Shown here piece by piece: positions 1 through 8,076 of a stretch of 64,000 bases of DNA (the first letter of the stretch is position 1; each line of letters opens with the position of its first letter). A program made the position numbers and the translations under genes. Below the pieces are notes generated by a model. It worked only from the letters and a program-made list of their open reading frames with translations, was not told where the DNA came from and did no database searches. Source of the DNA: Paenibacillus brevis (GTDB lineage Bacteria > Bacillota > Bacilli > Paenibacillales > Paenibacillaceae); contig NZ_JAHLQJ010000001.1 in NCBI RefSeq assembly GCF_018919145.1, positions 310,001 to 374,000 of the forward strand. The letters run 5' to 3'.

Positions 1-4
1 AAGA

Positions 5-39
5 GGGCACCCAATCCTTCATCTTCGGATTGAATGCCC
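5..39 (-). terminator. Terminator after mrpG
   Basis: An inverted repeat (GGGCA..CAATCC / GGATTG..TGCCC) with a two-base internal mismatch lies just beyond the mrpG stop on the minus strand and probably ends the Mrp transcript. The window edge cuts off the sequence that would hold the U-tract, so the call is provisional. Confidence 0.5.
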
Positions 40-49
40 TTCACTATTT

Positions 50-478
50 TTAGTCCACAGTCAGAGGCTTGATGCCTCCTTCAACGACTTCCACTTGCTC
101 CTCATCCTCGGAGTCCAGATTCTCATTCTCCATATAATAGTCCTTGAGCTCGTCCTGAACCGTGCTCTCCGCCAATGGCACATGGTGACGGTAGGCTGAC
201 CGGCAGATCATATGCGCAGCCACCGGAGCGGTCAGGAAGACGAAGAAGATTCCCAGAATCAGACGAATGCTGAAATAACCGTCTAGAATCAGGAAATACA
301 GCAATGTCCCCATAAGCGTAGACAACACGCCGAGCGTAGAACTTTTAGATGCAGCATGAGACCTTGTATATACATCCGGGAGCCGAACATTTCCTATCGC
401 ACTGATCACACTGAAGATGGCCCCGATCAGGATGAGTACGGCCCCAATCACCTCACCGCTTCCGCTCAATGACAACAC
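50..478 (-). CDS. mrpG: Mrp Na+/H+ antiporter subunit G
   Basis: Last gene of the Mrp operon, encoding 142 aa. The protein has three hydrophobic segments (about residues 10-30, 42-65 and 68-92) and the MrpG/PhaG signature around GNVRLPDVYTR. MrpG is a small membrane subunit of the seven-part cation/proton antiporter that exports Na+ in exchange for H+. The start overlaps the end of mrpF by 26 bp, which fits translational coupling. The C-terminal tail after residue about 110 is strongly acidic (ENENLDSEDEEQVEVVEGG) and longer than the roughly 100-125 aa I expect for the family. It is probably a cytoplasmic extension of unknown role. Confidence 0.93.
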   Translation of the reverse strand: MLSLSGSGEVIGAVLILIGAIFSVISAIGNVRLPDVYTRSHAASKSSTLGVLSTLMGTLLYFLILDGYFSIRLILGIFFVFLTAPVAAHMICRSAYRHHVPLAESTVQDELKDYYMENENLDSEDEEQVEVVEGGIKPLTVD

Positions 479-734
479 CCCTTTCGAGGAATTTGGCGAA
501 GGCCGTCGTACCTATGAAAGACAAGATGCCGATAAGCAGGATAAGATCAAAGAACGCATGAGTATGGAGGAAGACCGAGAATACCGCAATACCGGCAATA
601 ATATTGATGCCGACAGAGTCGAGCGCCTGAACCCGGTCCGCACTGGACGGGCCCTTCACGATCCGGTACAGATTGCACATAATCGCCACGACCAGCAGAC
701 ATAAAGCAATGATCATAAGGGTCTCGAATATCAT
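453..734 (-). CDS. mrpF: Mrp Na+/H+ antiporter subunit F
   Basis: 93 aa with three predicted membrane helices and the MrpF/PhaF pattern of YRIVKGPSSADRVQALD followed by a second helix. Length is normal for the family. MrpF is an integral subunit of the Mrp complex and is needed for its assembly. The start codon overlaps the mrpE stop in an ATGA arrangement, and the 3' end overlaps mrpG, so all three are probably translated from one message. No promoter of its own is apparent. Confidence 0.94.
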   Translation of the reverse strand: MIFETLMIIALCLLVVAIMCNLYRIVKGPSSADRVQALDSVGINIIAGIAVFSVFLHTHAFFDLILLIGILSFIGTTAFAKFLERGVVIERKR

Positions 735-1210
735 TTTCTTGTCACATCCTTTATGGCTTTTTCAAATATCGTCTTGGACTTGATGACGGACTCTTTCGAG
801 TCAGGCATATTCAGGCCGTGAACATAAAGCACCTTCGAATCCCCGGATACCTCCATCACGACCGATCCTGGCGTCAGGCAGATTAACAGGGACAACAGCG
901 TAATCTCCAAATCTCCCTCTAAATCCGTCTCTACCTTGAAGATGCCCGGCTTCACATCCAGCTTAGGACGAAGCACATGCTTCATCACCATCATGGCGGA
1001 GGTAATCAATTCATGAATAAAGATTACAAAGAGCTTGCCCACAGCGGCTAAGGTGAACAAATAATAAGGCTTCTTGAAGAAGCGCCGCATGAAGAACAAA
1101 ATGATCAAGCCGACAATATAGCCGCTGATGAAATTTAATCCGCTTGTTTCATCCTGCAGAAACATCCATAAGTAAGCAATAAATATATTGAGCAACACTT
1201 GAACGGGCAT
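731..1210 (-). CDS. mrpE: Mrp Na+/H+ antiporter subunit E
   Basis: 159 aa, normal MrpE/PhaE length. Two or three hydrophobic segments occupy the first 65 residues, followed by a soluble C-terminal part with the family motif LLSLLICLTPGSVVMEVSGD. MrpE is one of the smaller structural subunits of the antiporter. It lies 14 bp after mrpD and overlaps mrpF by 4 bp. An ATG with AGGGGGAG upstream supports the start. Confidence rests on the motif plus the complete, canonical A-B-C-D-E-F-G order. Confidence 0.93.
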   Translation of the reverse strand: MPVQVLLNIFIAYLWMFLQDETSGLNFISGYIVGLIILFFMRRFFKKPYYLFTLAAVGKLFVIFIHELITSAMMVMKHVLRPKLDVKPGIFKVETDLEGDLEITLLSLLICLTPGSVVMEVSGDSKVLYVHGLNMPDSKESVIKSKTIFEKAIKDVTRK

Positions 1211-1224
1211 AGCATTCTCCCCCT

Positions 1225-2700
1225 TTAGTCAAACACGGCCTGAATATAGAGACTCGGGTTCAGCAGTTCTTCCGCTGCCTGGGTCACATAGCCCGCAATT
1301 CCTTCCGCTCCGATGCCAAGAGCCAGACTGACAACCGTCAAGAGCAGGATCGGAACAAGCAGACCCTTCGTTGTGCCAACTTCCTCCTCCTCACTCAGAA
1401 GCATCTCGCCCCAGAAGGCGTTCATGAACAGCTTAATCATGGAGAATAGAATGAACAGGCTCGCGACAAGGCCAATGCCTCCCAGCCAGAAATAACCGGC
1501 TTCGAAGGTGCCCTGAGTAATGAAGACTTTTCCGAGAAAGCCGCTCAATGGCGGAATACCTACCATAGACAGTGCGGCGATGAAGAACATCCAGCCCAGT
1601 TGAGGATGACGGCGGATCAAGCCGCTGATCTCCCTCAAATTGCTGGTCCCGGTCAGATGAACGACCGTCCCCCCGATCAGGAATACCAGTGCTTTGATAA
1701 TCATGTCATGCAGCAAATAATAGATGGAGCCTGAAATCCCCGCCGTAGTGGAAGATACCAATCCCGCTATGATGAACCCGACACTGATGATCACGTTGTA
1801 GGTTAATATTTTCTTCAAATCCCAGAAGCCGATCGCTCCGATTCCGCCTAATATCATTGTGACCGCCGCCAATATCCCGATGAACAAATGAGTAATCTGC
1901 GGCTCATGATAAAAGATCAACGTAAACATCCGGAAGATGGCATAGATTCCCACCTTGGTGAGCAATGCGGCGAATAGGGCAGCGATCGCAGTCGGAGGTG
2001 CACTATAGGATCCCGGAAGCCAGAAGAACAGCAGCAATCCGGCCTTTAAGGCAAAGACGATCAGGAACAAAAATGCGACGGTTGTGATCATTCCGTCCTG
2101 CCCAACTTCTGCAATCCGAAGCGACAAGTGCGCGAGGTTCAACGTTCCGGTAATGGAGTAGAGATAGGCTACTCCCATCAGGAAGAAGGACGAAGAGATG
2201 ATGTTCGTGAAGATATATTTCAAGGATTCCCGAAGCTGCCTTTTTTCACCGCCAAAGGTGATGAGTACATAAGAAGCTACCAGGAACAGTTCGAAGAAGA
2301 CATATAAATTAAATAAATCCCCAGTCAAAAAGGAGCCGTTAACGCCTGTGATCAAAAATAGAAACAAAGGATAGAAGTATAGCTTCTGCTGCTTTCTTCC
2401 GATCGTCGGGAATGCGTAGATCAGACAGCATACAGCAACAATGGAGGTGACCAGCAACAGCAAAGCACTGAACATGTCGCCGACAAAGCTAATTCCATAC
2501 GGCGCTTCCCATCCGCCCAGTTGAAGAGTCTGAATTCCATCAAGCCGGATTTGATTCATTAATAGCACAGAGACGACAGCCGTAGCCAATAAGGCAATCA
2601 GGCTAAGCACCCGCTGAAGATGAATATTGGTGTGAACGATAATTAGCACCATCCCCGTCAACAACGGAATGACCACCGGTGCAATTAATAGATTATTCAT
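1225..2700 (-). CDS. mrpD: Mrp Na+/H+ antiporter subunit D (NuoM/N-like)
   Basis: 491 aa polytopic protein of the proton-conducting quinone-oxidoreductase/Mrp family, with about 14 predicted helices. The conserved Glu of the fifth-helix region (LYVFFELFLVASYVL, about residues 130-145) and Lys in FALKAGLLLFFWLPG (about 215-230) are present; related residues form the proton path in complex I antiporter-like subunits. The next segment, APPTAIAALFAALLTKVGIYA, holds the second Lys. MrpD and MrpA are the two large, probably ion-translocating subunits. It overlaps mrpC by 8 bp. No truncation is seen. Confidence 0.96.
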   Translation of the reverse strand: MNNLLIAPVVIPLLTGMVLIIVHTNIHLQRVLSLIALLATAVVSVLLMNQIRLDGIQTLQLGGWEAPYGISFVGDMFSALLLLVTSIVAVCCLIYAFPTIGRKQQKLYFYPLFLFLITGVNGSFLTGDLFNLYVFFELFLVASYVLITFGGEKRQLRESLKYIFTNIISSSFFLMGVAYLYSITGTLNLAHLSLRIAEVGQDGMITTVAFLFLIVFALKAGLLLFFWLPGSYSAPPTAIAALFAALLTKVGIYAIFRMFTLIFYHEPQITHLFIGILAAVTMILGGIGAIGFWDLKKILTYNVIISVGFIIAGLVSSTTAGISGSIYYLLHDMIIKALVFLIGGTVVHLTGTSNLREISGLIRRHPQLGWMFFIAALSMVGIPPLSGFLGKVFITQGTFEAGYFWLGGIGLVASLFILFSMIKLFMNAFWGEMLLSEEEEVGTTKGLLVPILLLTVVSLALGIGAEGIAGYVTQAAEELLNPSLYIQAVFD

Positions 2701-3031
2701 TCGCCTCCCCCCTTAGCTGTTCCATATCGTCGGTTTCAAAGCTCTGATAAGCCCGGTAGCAAAGCACCAGTACCAGAGCTGTCACGGCAAAGTTGATCAC
2801 GATCGCCGTCAGAACCAGGGCTTGAGGAATCGCATCCGTGAACACCTTATTACGCTCCCCTAGCAGAGGCGGTCCGCCTGTCTTCAAGCCGCCGGAAGCA
2901 ACGATCAATAAATTTACGGCATGGCCGATGATGGATGTGCCTAAGACAATCCGCAGCAAATGCCTGGATAAGATTAAATAAGTGCCGATGGATACTAGGA
3001 TACCGACCAGAATAACAATGAGTGTGTCCAT
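2693..3031 (-). CDS. mrpC: Mrp Na+/H+ antiporter subunit C (NuoK-like)
   Basis: 112 aa, three helices, similar to complex I NuoK. The region TSIIGHAVNLLIVASGG and the later DAIPQALVLTAIVINFAVTA match the family. MrpC is a small membrane subunit required for antiport. It starts one base after mrpB and overlaps mrpD by 8 bp. Length is typical (about 112-114 aa). Confidence 0.95.
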   Translation of the reverse strand: MDTLIVILVGILVSIGTYLILSRHLLRIVLGTSIIGHAVNLLIVASGGLKTGGPPLLGERNKVFTDAIPQALVLTAIVINFAVTALVLVLCYRAYQSFETDDMEQLRGEANE

Positions 3032-3032
3032 A

Positions 3033-3455
3033 TTACCGATCCTCGCTTATGCTCAAAATAATGTTGACCGCTGTGCCAATAACTGCCAGGGCCACTCCTG
3101 TATCAAAGATCAGTGCGGATGCAAGTTCGGTATCTCCAAAGATCGGCAAATCAAAATGGTCAAAGGCCTGGGTCAAGAAGGGCTTGCCGAAGATAACGGC
3201 GGTCATGCCCGTTCCAACAGCAATCAGTACGCCAATCGCCGCCAGCTTCTTGAAGTCCATCCGGATATTCTCTCTAACCTTCTCGATCCCAAAGGAAAGA
3301 TACATCAGAACGATCGCCGCAGCTGTACTTAAGCCCCCGACGAATCCGCCGCCGGGATGATGGTGACCGTTCATGAACAAGTAGATTGAAAAGGTCAAGA
3401 TGATTACGACCGCCACGCGGGTGACGCTCTGCAAAATCACATCATTCTGCTTCAT
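3033..3455 (-). CDS. mrpB: Mrp Na+/H+ antiporter subunit B
   Basis: 140 aa with four hydrophobic segments and the MrpB motif NGHHHPGGGFVGGL near residue 30. It is preceded by AGGGGG seven bases upstream of ATG and overlaps the mrpA 3' end by 14 bp. A related MrpB-like domain also forms the C-terminus of MrpA. The gene is intact and of normal length. Confidence 0.95.
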   Translation of the reverse strand: MKQNDVILQSVTRVAVVIILTFSIYLFMNGHHHPGGGFVGGLSTAAAIVLMYLSFGIEKVRENIRMDFKKLAAIGVLIAVGTGMTAVIFGKPFLTQAFDHFDLPIFGDTELASALIFDTGVALAVIGTAVNIILSISEDR

Positions 3456-5850
3456 GCTCTTTCCCCCTCTTGGAACGTTGACGAATCAGAACGTATACTC
3501 CCAGTCCCGCAATCGTCAGCACGGAAATTTCCAGCATGGTATCGAAGCCGCGGAAATCGACTAAGATGGCATTTACGATATTCTTGGCACCGGCCAGCTC
3601 ATAAGAATTTTCAAAAAACGAAGTGATCGGCTCGAACAATTTATGTCCGTTGGCAGACAAGGCCATGACCGTCACGGTTAATCCGACAGCGATGGAGATA
3701 ATCAGATTCGTCCATTTGAAGGCAATGCGTTCCACGGTCTTCTTCAGCTTAGGTAAATGATAGAAGCATAGCAGGAACAGCACGGTTGTTACGGTCTCTA
3801 CCACCATCTGGGTCAGCGCCAAATCCGGAGCCCGGAAGATCACGAAGAACATGGAGACCATGTATCCCAGTACGCCAAGCGCTACGATCGCGACAATTCG
3901 ATTCGATGCCAGCAAAACGGTAAAGGCGGAGATAATCATACAAATGACGAGTCCCGCATCAAAGACATTGATCATCGCATTGTTGGAGAAATCAAACTCA
4001 ATTCCATGGAACAGCAGCAATGATCCCATTAATAAGAGGACGAAGAAGGCAAAGACATAGATCAGATAATGCCTCAATGAACCTGTCATATAGCGGCTGG
4101 TCAAGGAAGCGGATAACCGTTCAGCGCCTTGAAGTCCTTCGTTGAAGAAATGATTCAGGCTCAGACTTTGCGGGAATTTTCGGGCCGCAGGGAGCCATTT
4201 CTTCTTGACCACATAGAGCAGGCTGCCCAGAAGAATAACGCCAATGGTCATCAGCAGTTCATAATTCAAGCCATGCCATGCACTGATCTTCAGGTCATAG
4301 GAAGATGGCGTCATCATAGGAAGTACCGAGCTCAGCGCAGGCGTAAGAATATATTTGCCAAGTACGTTCGGGAAGAAGAAGATCAGCACAACCAAGAGAC
4401 CGAGCAGAAGCGGTGCCAGCAGCATGCCTATAGGCGCTTCATGCACCTTGCGGTTGAGACGTTCTGGATGATAAGGACCTCCGAAGGTTTTGAATACGAA
4501 AATCATGCAGTAAACAAAGGTAAAGATGCTCGCTACCCAGGCAATAATCGGGAAGAGCGCACCGATGCTGCCTAATCCAAAGACTCCTGCTTTGGACACA
4601 TCCAGCACAGCCGCGAAAAACATTTCCTTGCTCAAAAAGCCGTTAAACGGCGGCAACCCTGCCATGGAGAGCCCGCCAATGAGAGCGATCGTGAAGGTGA
4701 TCGGCATCACTTGCATCAAGCCGCCCAGATAGCGGATATCCCGCCGGCCGGTCTCATGGTCGATAATGCCGACAACCATAAACAGGCTGCCCTTGAAGGT
4801 GGAGTGATTAAATAGATGGAAGAGCGCCGCATACGCAGCAACGGTAAATACCGTCCCGCTCTCGCCAGGACCGAAATATACGGCCAGAGAGCCGATTCCG
4901 AGCAGACTCATAATCAGGCCTAGCTGGCTAATCGTAGAATAAGCCAATAACGGCTTCAAGTCCGTCTGCCGAAGCGCCGTTAACGAGCCATAGAGCAGCG
5001 TAATCACCCCTACGCCGGAGACAAGCCAGAACCAGACCGGACTGCCGCCGAAGATCGGAGTCATGCGAGCAACAAGATAAATCCCGGCCTTGACCATGGT
5101 TGCAGAGTGAAGGTAGCTACTTACCGGCGTAGGTGCCTCCATCGCTTCCGGCAGCCAGATGCCGAACGGAAACTGCGCCGATTTTGTAAAGGCTCCTAAT
5201 AGCACGCACAGCATGGCAGGGATAAAGAGCGCATGGCTCTGAATCGTCGCCATATTCGCGATCAATTCACGGATACTATAGGTATCCCCCATCATGATCA
5301 GCATAATGAAGCCGGCCAGCATCCCAAAGCCGCCGAACACGGTAATGAGCATGGATTTCAAAGCCCCTTGGCGAGAGCTCTTCCGCTCATACCAGTAGGA
5401 GATTAATAAGAAGGAAGACACGCTGGTCAGCTCCCAGAAGCCGTAAAATACCAGCAAATGATCAGAGAAGACGACACCCAGCATAGCCCCCATAAACATC
5501 AATAAATAGATATAGAAGTTATGAAGTGCCTCTCTTTTGGACATATAGAAGATAGAATACAGGATGACCAGCGTTCCTACCCCAGTGATCAGAAGACCGA
5601 ATAATAGCGCAAGACCATCCACATAAGCCGTAAACTCGATACCTAGGGACGGAATCCAGGAAAGGGTATATTCGTAGGTCATACCGGATGCGACATCAGG
5701 TATGAATTGCAGCAAATAGATCAGGATGGACAAGGGGACAATCATCACGAACCAGCCTGTATGTACTTGACGGTTCAAATATTTAAACAGAAACGGGACA
5801 ATGCATGCAAAAATAAACGGCAGAAAAATAAAGAGATATAATGTAATCAA
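3442..5850 (-). CDS. mrpA: Mrp Na+/H+ antiporter subunit A (NuoL-like)
   Basis: About 802 aa, the largest subunit and first gene of the operon. Residues about 1-480 form a NuoL-like antiporter module (FYGFWELTSVSSFLL with the conserved Glu; LGAFTKSAQFPFGIWLP and APTPVSSYLHSATMVKAG with the conserved Lys and His). The C-terminal ~200 residues contain the MrpB-like extension (RAPDLALTQMVVETVTTVLF). The complex sits in the cytoplasmic membrane and supports Na+ and alkali tolerance. Start choice: a GTG at 5856 directly abuts the Shine-Dalgarno AGGAGG, whereas the TTG at 5850 has a normal seven-base spacing, so I prefer 5850. The gene is divergent from the USP-domain gene at 5979. Confidence 0.96.
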   Translation of the reverse strand: MITLYLFIFLPFIFACIVPFLFKYLNRQVHTGWFVMIVPLSILIYLLQFIPDVASGMTYEYTLSWIPSLGIEFTAYVDGLALLFGLLITGVGTLVILYSIFYMSKREALHNFYIYLLMFMGAMLGVVFSDHLLVFYGFWELTSVSSFLLISYWYERKSSRQGALKSMLITVFGGFGMLAGFIMLIMMGDTYSIRELIANMATIQSHALFIPAMLCVLLGAFTKSAQFPFGIWLPEAMEAPTPVSSYLHSATMVKAGIYLVARMTPIFGGSPVWFWLVSGVGVITLLYGSLTALRQTDLKPLLAYSTISQLGLIMSLLGIGSLAVYFGPGESGTVFTVAAYAALFHLFNHSTFKGSLFMVVGIIDHETGRRDIRYLGGLMQVMPITFTIALIGGLSMAGLPPFNGFLSKEMFFAAVLDVSKAGVFGLGSIGALFPIIAWVASIFTFVYCMIFVFKTFGGPYHPERLNRKVHEAPIGMLLAPLLLGLLVVLIFFFPNVLGKYILTPALSSVLPMMTPSSYDLKISAWHGLNYELLMTIGVILLGSLLYVVKKKWLPAARKFPQSLSLNHFFNEGLQGAERLSASLTSRYMTGSLRHYLIYVFAFFVLLLMGSLLLFHGIEFDFSNNAMINVFDAGLVICMIISAFTVLLASNRIVAIVALGVLGYMVSMFFVIFRAPDLALTQMVVETVTTVLFLLCFYHLPKLKKTVERIAFKWTNLIISIAVGLTVTVMALSANGHKLFEPITSFFENSYELAGAKNIVNAILVDFRGFDTMLEISVLTIAGLGVYVLIRQRSKRGKEHEAE

Positions 5851-5894
5851 CCGCACTCCTCCTCGCTAACAAATCAAATCATGATAAATACCGT

Positions 5895-5923
5895 TTGACT
5901 CTTGCGGTAACTTCCACTATAGT
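5895..5923 (+). promoter_or_regulatory. Sigma-A promoter for the USP-domain gene
   Basis: TTGACT, a 17-bp spacer and TATAGT form a near-consensus vegetative promoter about 55 bp ahead of the start at 5979. The surrounding 122-bp intergenic region also has to carry the divergent mrp promoter, for which no good minus-strand match was found. Confidence 0.75.
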
Positions 5924-5978
5924 CTTACATAGTTTAAAAAAAGTGCTTCATTATTAACCTTGAGGTGAATTATTTAAA

Positions 5979-6662
5979 ATGGATAATCTGTTCAATGAGA
6001 GCATACTTGTCTGCGTTTATTATGGGCCGAACGGAGAGAGATTACTCAAGCGCGGCTGTAAAATTGCCAATATGCTCCAGGCTCCGCTCTATGTACTGAC
6101 TATTGACCCGAAGCCGTTCGATGAATTGGATGCCGATAAAGTACATTACATTGAAAAATGGAAAGAATTTGCTCAAGCTCATCCTACAGCTCAGTTCATT
6201 ATGAAGGATAATGAGCAGCGCCCGGTTTCCAAGGTCATTGCCGAGGTTGCTAGAGAACATCAAGTTACTCAAATTATTTTGGGACAGACCGCACATAGCC
6301 GTTGGGAGCAAATTACAAAGGGATCGATTATTAACTCTCTGGTTCGCGACATCCCATTTGTAGATTTGCATATCGTCTCTGTTGCCCGTTATATCCGGGA
6401 TGAAGAAGGGCTCTATGAGAAGGGTATTCGAGCCTATTTATTTCAGGATGGCGAGCAATATCAGCTCAGCTTCAATCATGATAAGGACACGCTGTACGAG
6501 GGCATCTTCTTCAAGGAAGCCGATACGGATTTCGATAACGGGATCTTCCGTTTTATGAAGGATGCAGAAACCCTGCAGGTTCTAGTTAGAGACGGGGTTG
6601 TTACTGAATTAATGAATGTGGATATGCACACGACCGTGAGTCTGAATGACATAGAATCATAA
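5979..6662 (+). CDS. KdpD-like universal stress (USP) domain protein
   Basis: 227 aa soluble protein with no signal peptide or membrane segment. Residues about 5-135 form a USP fold resembling the USP domain of the K+ sensor KdpD (ILVCVYYGPNGERLLKRG at the N-terminus; TQIILGQTAHSRWEQITKGS then IVRDIPFVDLHIV-like strands near 105-135). The last ~85 residues have no family I recognise. It lacks any kinase, so it is not KdpD itself. In KdpD, USP domains bind nucleotides, in some Firmicutes c-di-AMP. Its position divergent to mrpA suggests a role in cation homeostasis, but this is inference. SD AGGTGA precedes the ATG, and a terminator follows at 6682. Confidence 0.78.
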   Translation: MDNLFNESILVCVYYGPNGERLLKRGCKIANMLQAPLYVLTIDPKPFDELDADKVHYIEKWKEFAQAHPTAQFIMKDNEQRPVSKVIAEVAREHQVTQIILGQTAHSRWEQITKGSIINSLVRDIPFVDLHIVSVARYIRDEEGLYEKGIRAYLFQDGEQYQLSFNHDKDTLYEGIFFKEADTDFDNGIFRFMKDAETLQVLVRDGVVTELMNVDMHTTVSLNDIES

Positions 6663-6681
6663 CCTAGCTAATGCAACGAAT

Positions 6682-6712
6682 GCTCTCTACATATTATGTG
6701 GGGAGCTTCTTT
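6682..6712 (+). terminator. Terminator after the USP-domain gene
   Basis: An 11-bp stem with two G-U pairs (GCTCTCTACAT / ATGTGGGGAGC) and a three-base loop, followed by TTCTTT, lies 20 bp past the stop codon. Confidence 0.7.
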
Positions 6713-6777
6713 ATGATCAGAACAGCTGACTGCCGCTATAGCTGTGTGTTTGCGCCCCCTTTAAGTTTGAACAATCT

Positions 6778-7341
6778 CTACAAGTTCACATCTACTTTAA
6801 TAGGAAGATGCTCAACCTTACTAACCCCCAAATATTTAAGGGTCTCCGCTGTAGACTGATGATTCAAAATGGACTTAATGATGGAGATGGCAATGCCTTT
6901 ATGGTAGGCATGGTAACCAAAGGTCTTCCGCAGCGTGTGTGTGCCGATATTCTCGGATATTCCAATCTCCCTTGCGGAATGGTTAATAATTCGGTACGCC
7001 TGCTGACGGGTAATCGGCCGGCCGTCCCTTCTGGATTTAAATAAATAGTCCTCAGGGTCACAGTCCTTCCCGGATAAGTACTCCGTTACGATTTCCCGAA
7101 TTTTGCCGTTCAAATAGTACCCCTTATCCTCGCCAGTCCGTTCATCCTTGATCAGCAGAAATTCCTTCGTATTCTGTCCGTCCCAGACGTCCTGAACCTT
7201 AAGGTTCAACATATCAAGCAAGCTTAAGCCTGTATTGATTCCAATGACGAACAACAGCAGGTCTCTAATAGAATGTTTCCTCAGCTCCTCTTTCATGGCT
7301 TGAATGGTCTCATTGTCTCGAATCGGATTGACGAATTGCAC
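6778..7341 (-). CDS. Short tyrosine recombinase/integrase, catalytic Arg I missing
   Basis: 187 aa, essentially only the catalytic domain; the N-terminal core-binding domain of phage integrases is absent. Motifs seen: box II HTLRKTFGYHAY (H-x-x-R), the His of LNHQS, and the nucleophile context TAETLKYLGVS with Tyr near residue 170. In the first box the usual GLR reads GLSLLDMLNL, so the conserved Arg is Ser; the codon AGC is clear. Known tyrosine recombinases need that Arg for phosphate activation, so the enzyme may be inactive or altered. GTG start with GGGGGGAT eight bases upstream. A perfect inverted repeat lies directly upstream (7358-7400), and no phage genes are nearby. Confidence 0.82.
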   Translation of the reverse strand: MQFVNPIRDNETIQAMKEELRKHSIRDLLLFVIGINTGLSLLDMLNLKVQDVWDGQNTKEFLLIKDERTGEDKGYYLNGKIREIVTEYLSGKDCDPEDYLFKSRRDGRPITRQQAYRIINHSAREIGISENIGTHTLRKTFGYHAYHKGIAISIIKSILNHQSTAETLKYLGVSKVEHLPIKVDVNL

Positions 7342-7357
7342 CGATAATCCCCCCGAA

Positions 7358-7400
7358 TGATGTTACTTAATTAAACCTTAACATATATTAAGTAACATCA
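7358..7400. repeat. Perfect 14-bp inverted repeat upstream of the recombinase
   Basis: Arms TGATGTTACTTAAT (7358-7371) and ATTAAGTAACATCA (7387-7400) are exact reverse complements around a 15-bp AT-rich spacer. It lies 17 bp before the recombinase GTG. It could be an operator for autoregulation or a recombinase binding/crossover site. The sequence alone does not decide which. Confidence 0.8.
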
Positions 7401-7561
7401 CAAACAAGAATTTGTTCATTTTTAAATCAAATTTTGGCTGTCTGCCGGCTGTATAAAGTCAGTTGAGCTATCCAGAAGTTCATGTCAATGTTCTATTCGC
7501 CGCAGTTTGCTGCAAGAGTGCAGCAGTATAAAAGCGGATTAGTGATTCTGCGTGTAGGGGG

Positions 7562-7683
7562 CAACGTATGAAGTGTGCTTACGATCGCTGTTGTTCGCGG
7601 ATTTCTCTGATTGAAATAGTAGGGTAGAAATCCACTCACAAAGGCGAACACTCCGTTTCTTCAGCACACTTCACACTTATGCC
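7562..7683 (+). repeat. Left arm of a ~640-bp inverted-repeat composite
   Basis: This 122-bp arm matches the reverse complement of 8077-8200 along its whole length with scattered substitutions. Each arm can also fold on itself: GTTCGCGGATTTCT pairs with AGAAATCC...GCGAAC, and GAAGTGTGC pairs with GCACACTTC near the ends. No reading frame uses it. Confidence 0.85.
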
Positions 7684-8076
7684 CTTTCTACGCTGTTTCT
7701 TTTAGATCGGCTTTATAGGTGCCTGATGCGCTATAGTGCAGTTGTTCATACGGGTAGCCATATGATAGCATCCTCGTATCCCTCGACATACATATATAGG
7801 CTCGTCATCCGACATATAAAGCGCCGAATGGAGATTGTAAGAGGAGTAATTTCACTGGAAGTGAACCCTGTGACCCGTGACAGGAATGTGGCTGATCAGG
7901 TAGGACGAGTGAAGTTCGGTGCAGGGCCGAAGCATCGAGAGGCCTGGACAAATTCAAGGCGCGCAGTATCTTGTTTGCATGGTGCAGACGGCAAGCGGAA
8001 AGCTTAGTGTAGTGAAGCTTACGGCGCAGCCATTTGCAATATGCGTATCAGTTGAACTGCAAAGGCGAAGTAGTCA
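7684..8076. other. Interior of the inverted-repeat composite, no convincing gene
   Basis: 393 bp between the two arms. A 93-codon open frame (7726-8007, plus) exists, but it has no good ribosome-binding site, no recognisable domain and an Arg-rich low-complexity composition, so I do not call it a gene. The interval contains short internal complementarities (for example CCTGTGACCCGTGACAGG around 7868), which fits an RNA or a degenerate mobile element better than a protein. The rest of the 7342-8368 gap (7401-7561 and 8201-8323) shows nothing I can name. Confidence 0.5.

Noticed and set aside
1225..5850. Respiratory complex I (nuoL/M/K) genes
   Set aside because: The NuoL/M/K-like proteins lie in a complete A-G Mrp order with MrpB, E, F and G, and no quinone- or NADH-module genes are present.
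7726..8007. 93-codon open frame inside the inverted-repeat composite
   Set aside because: No convincing ribosome-binding site, no domain, Arg-rich low-complexity translation, and location wholly within a structured non-coding element.
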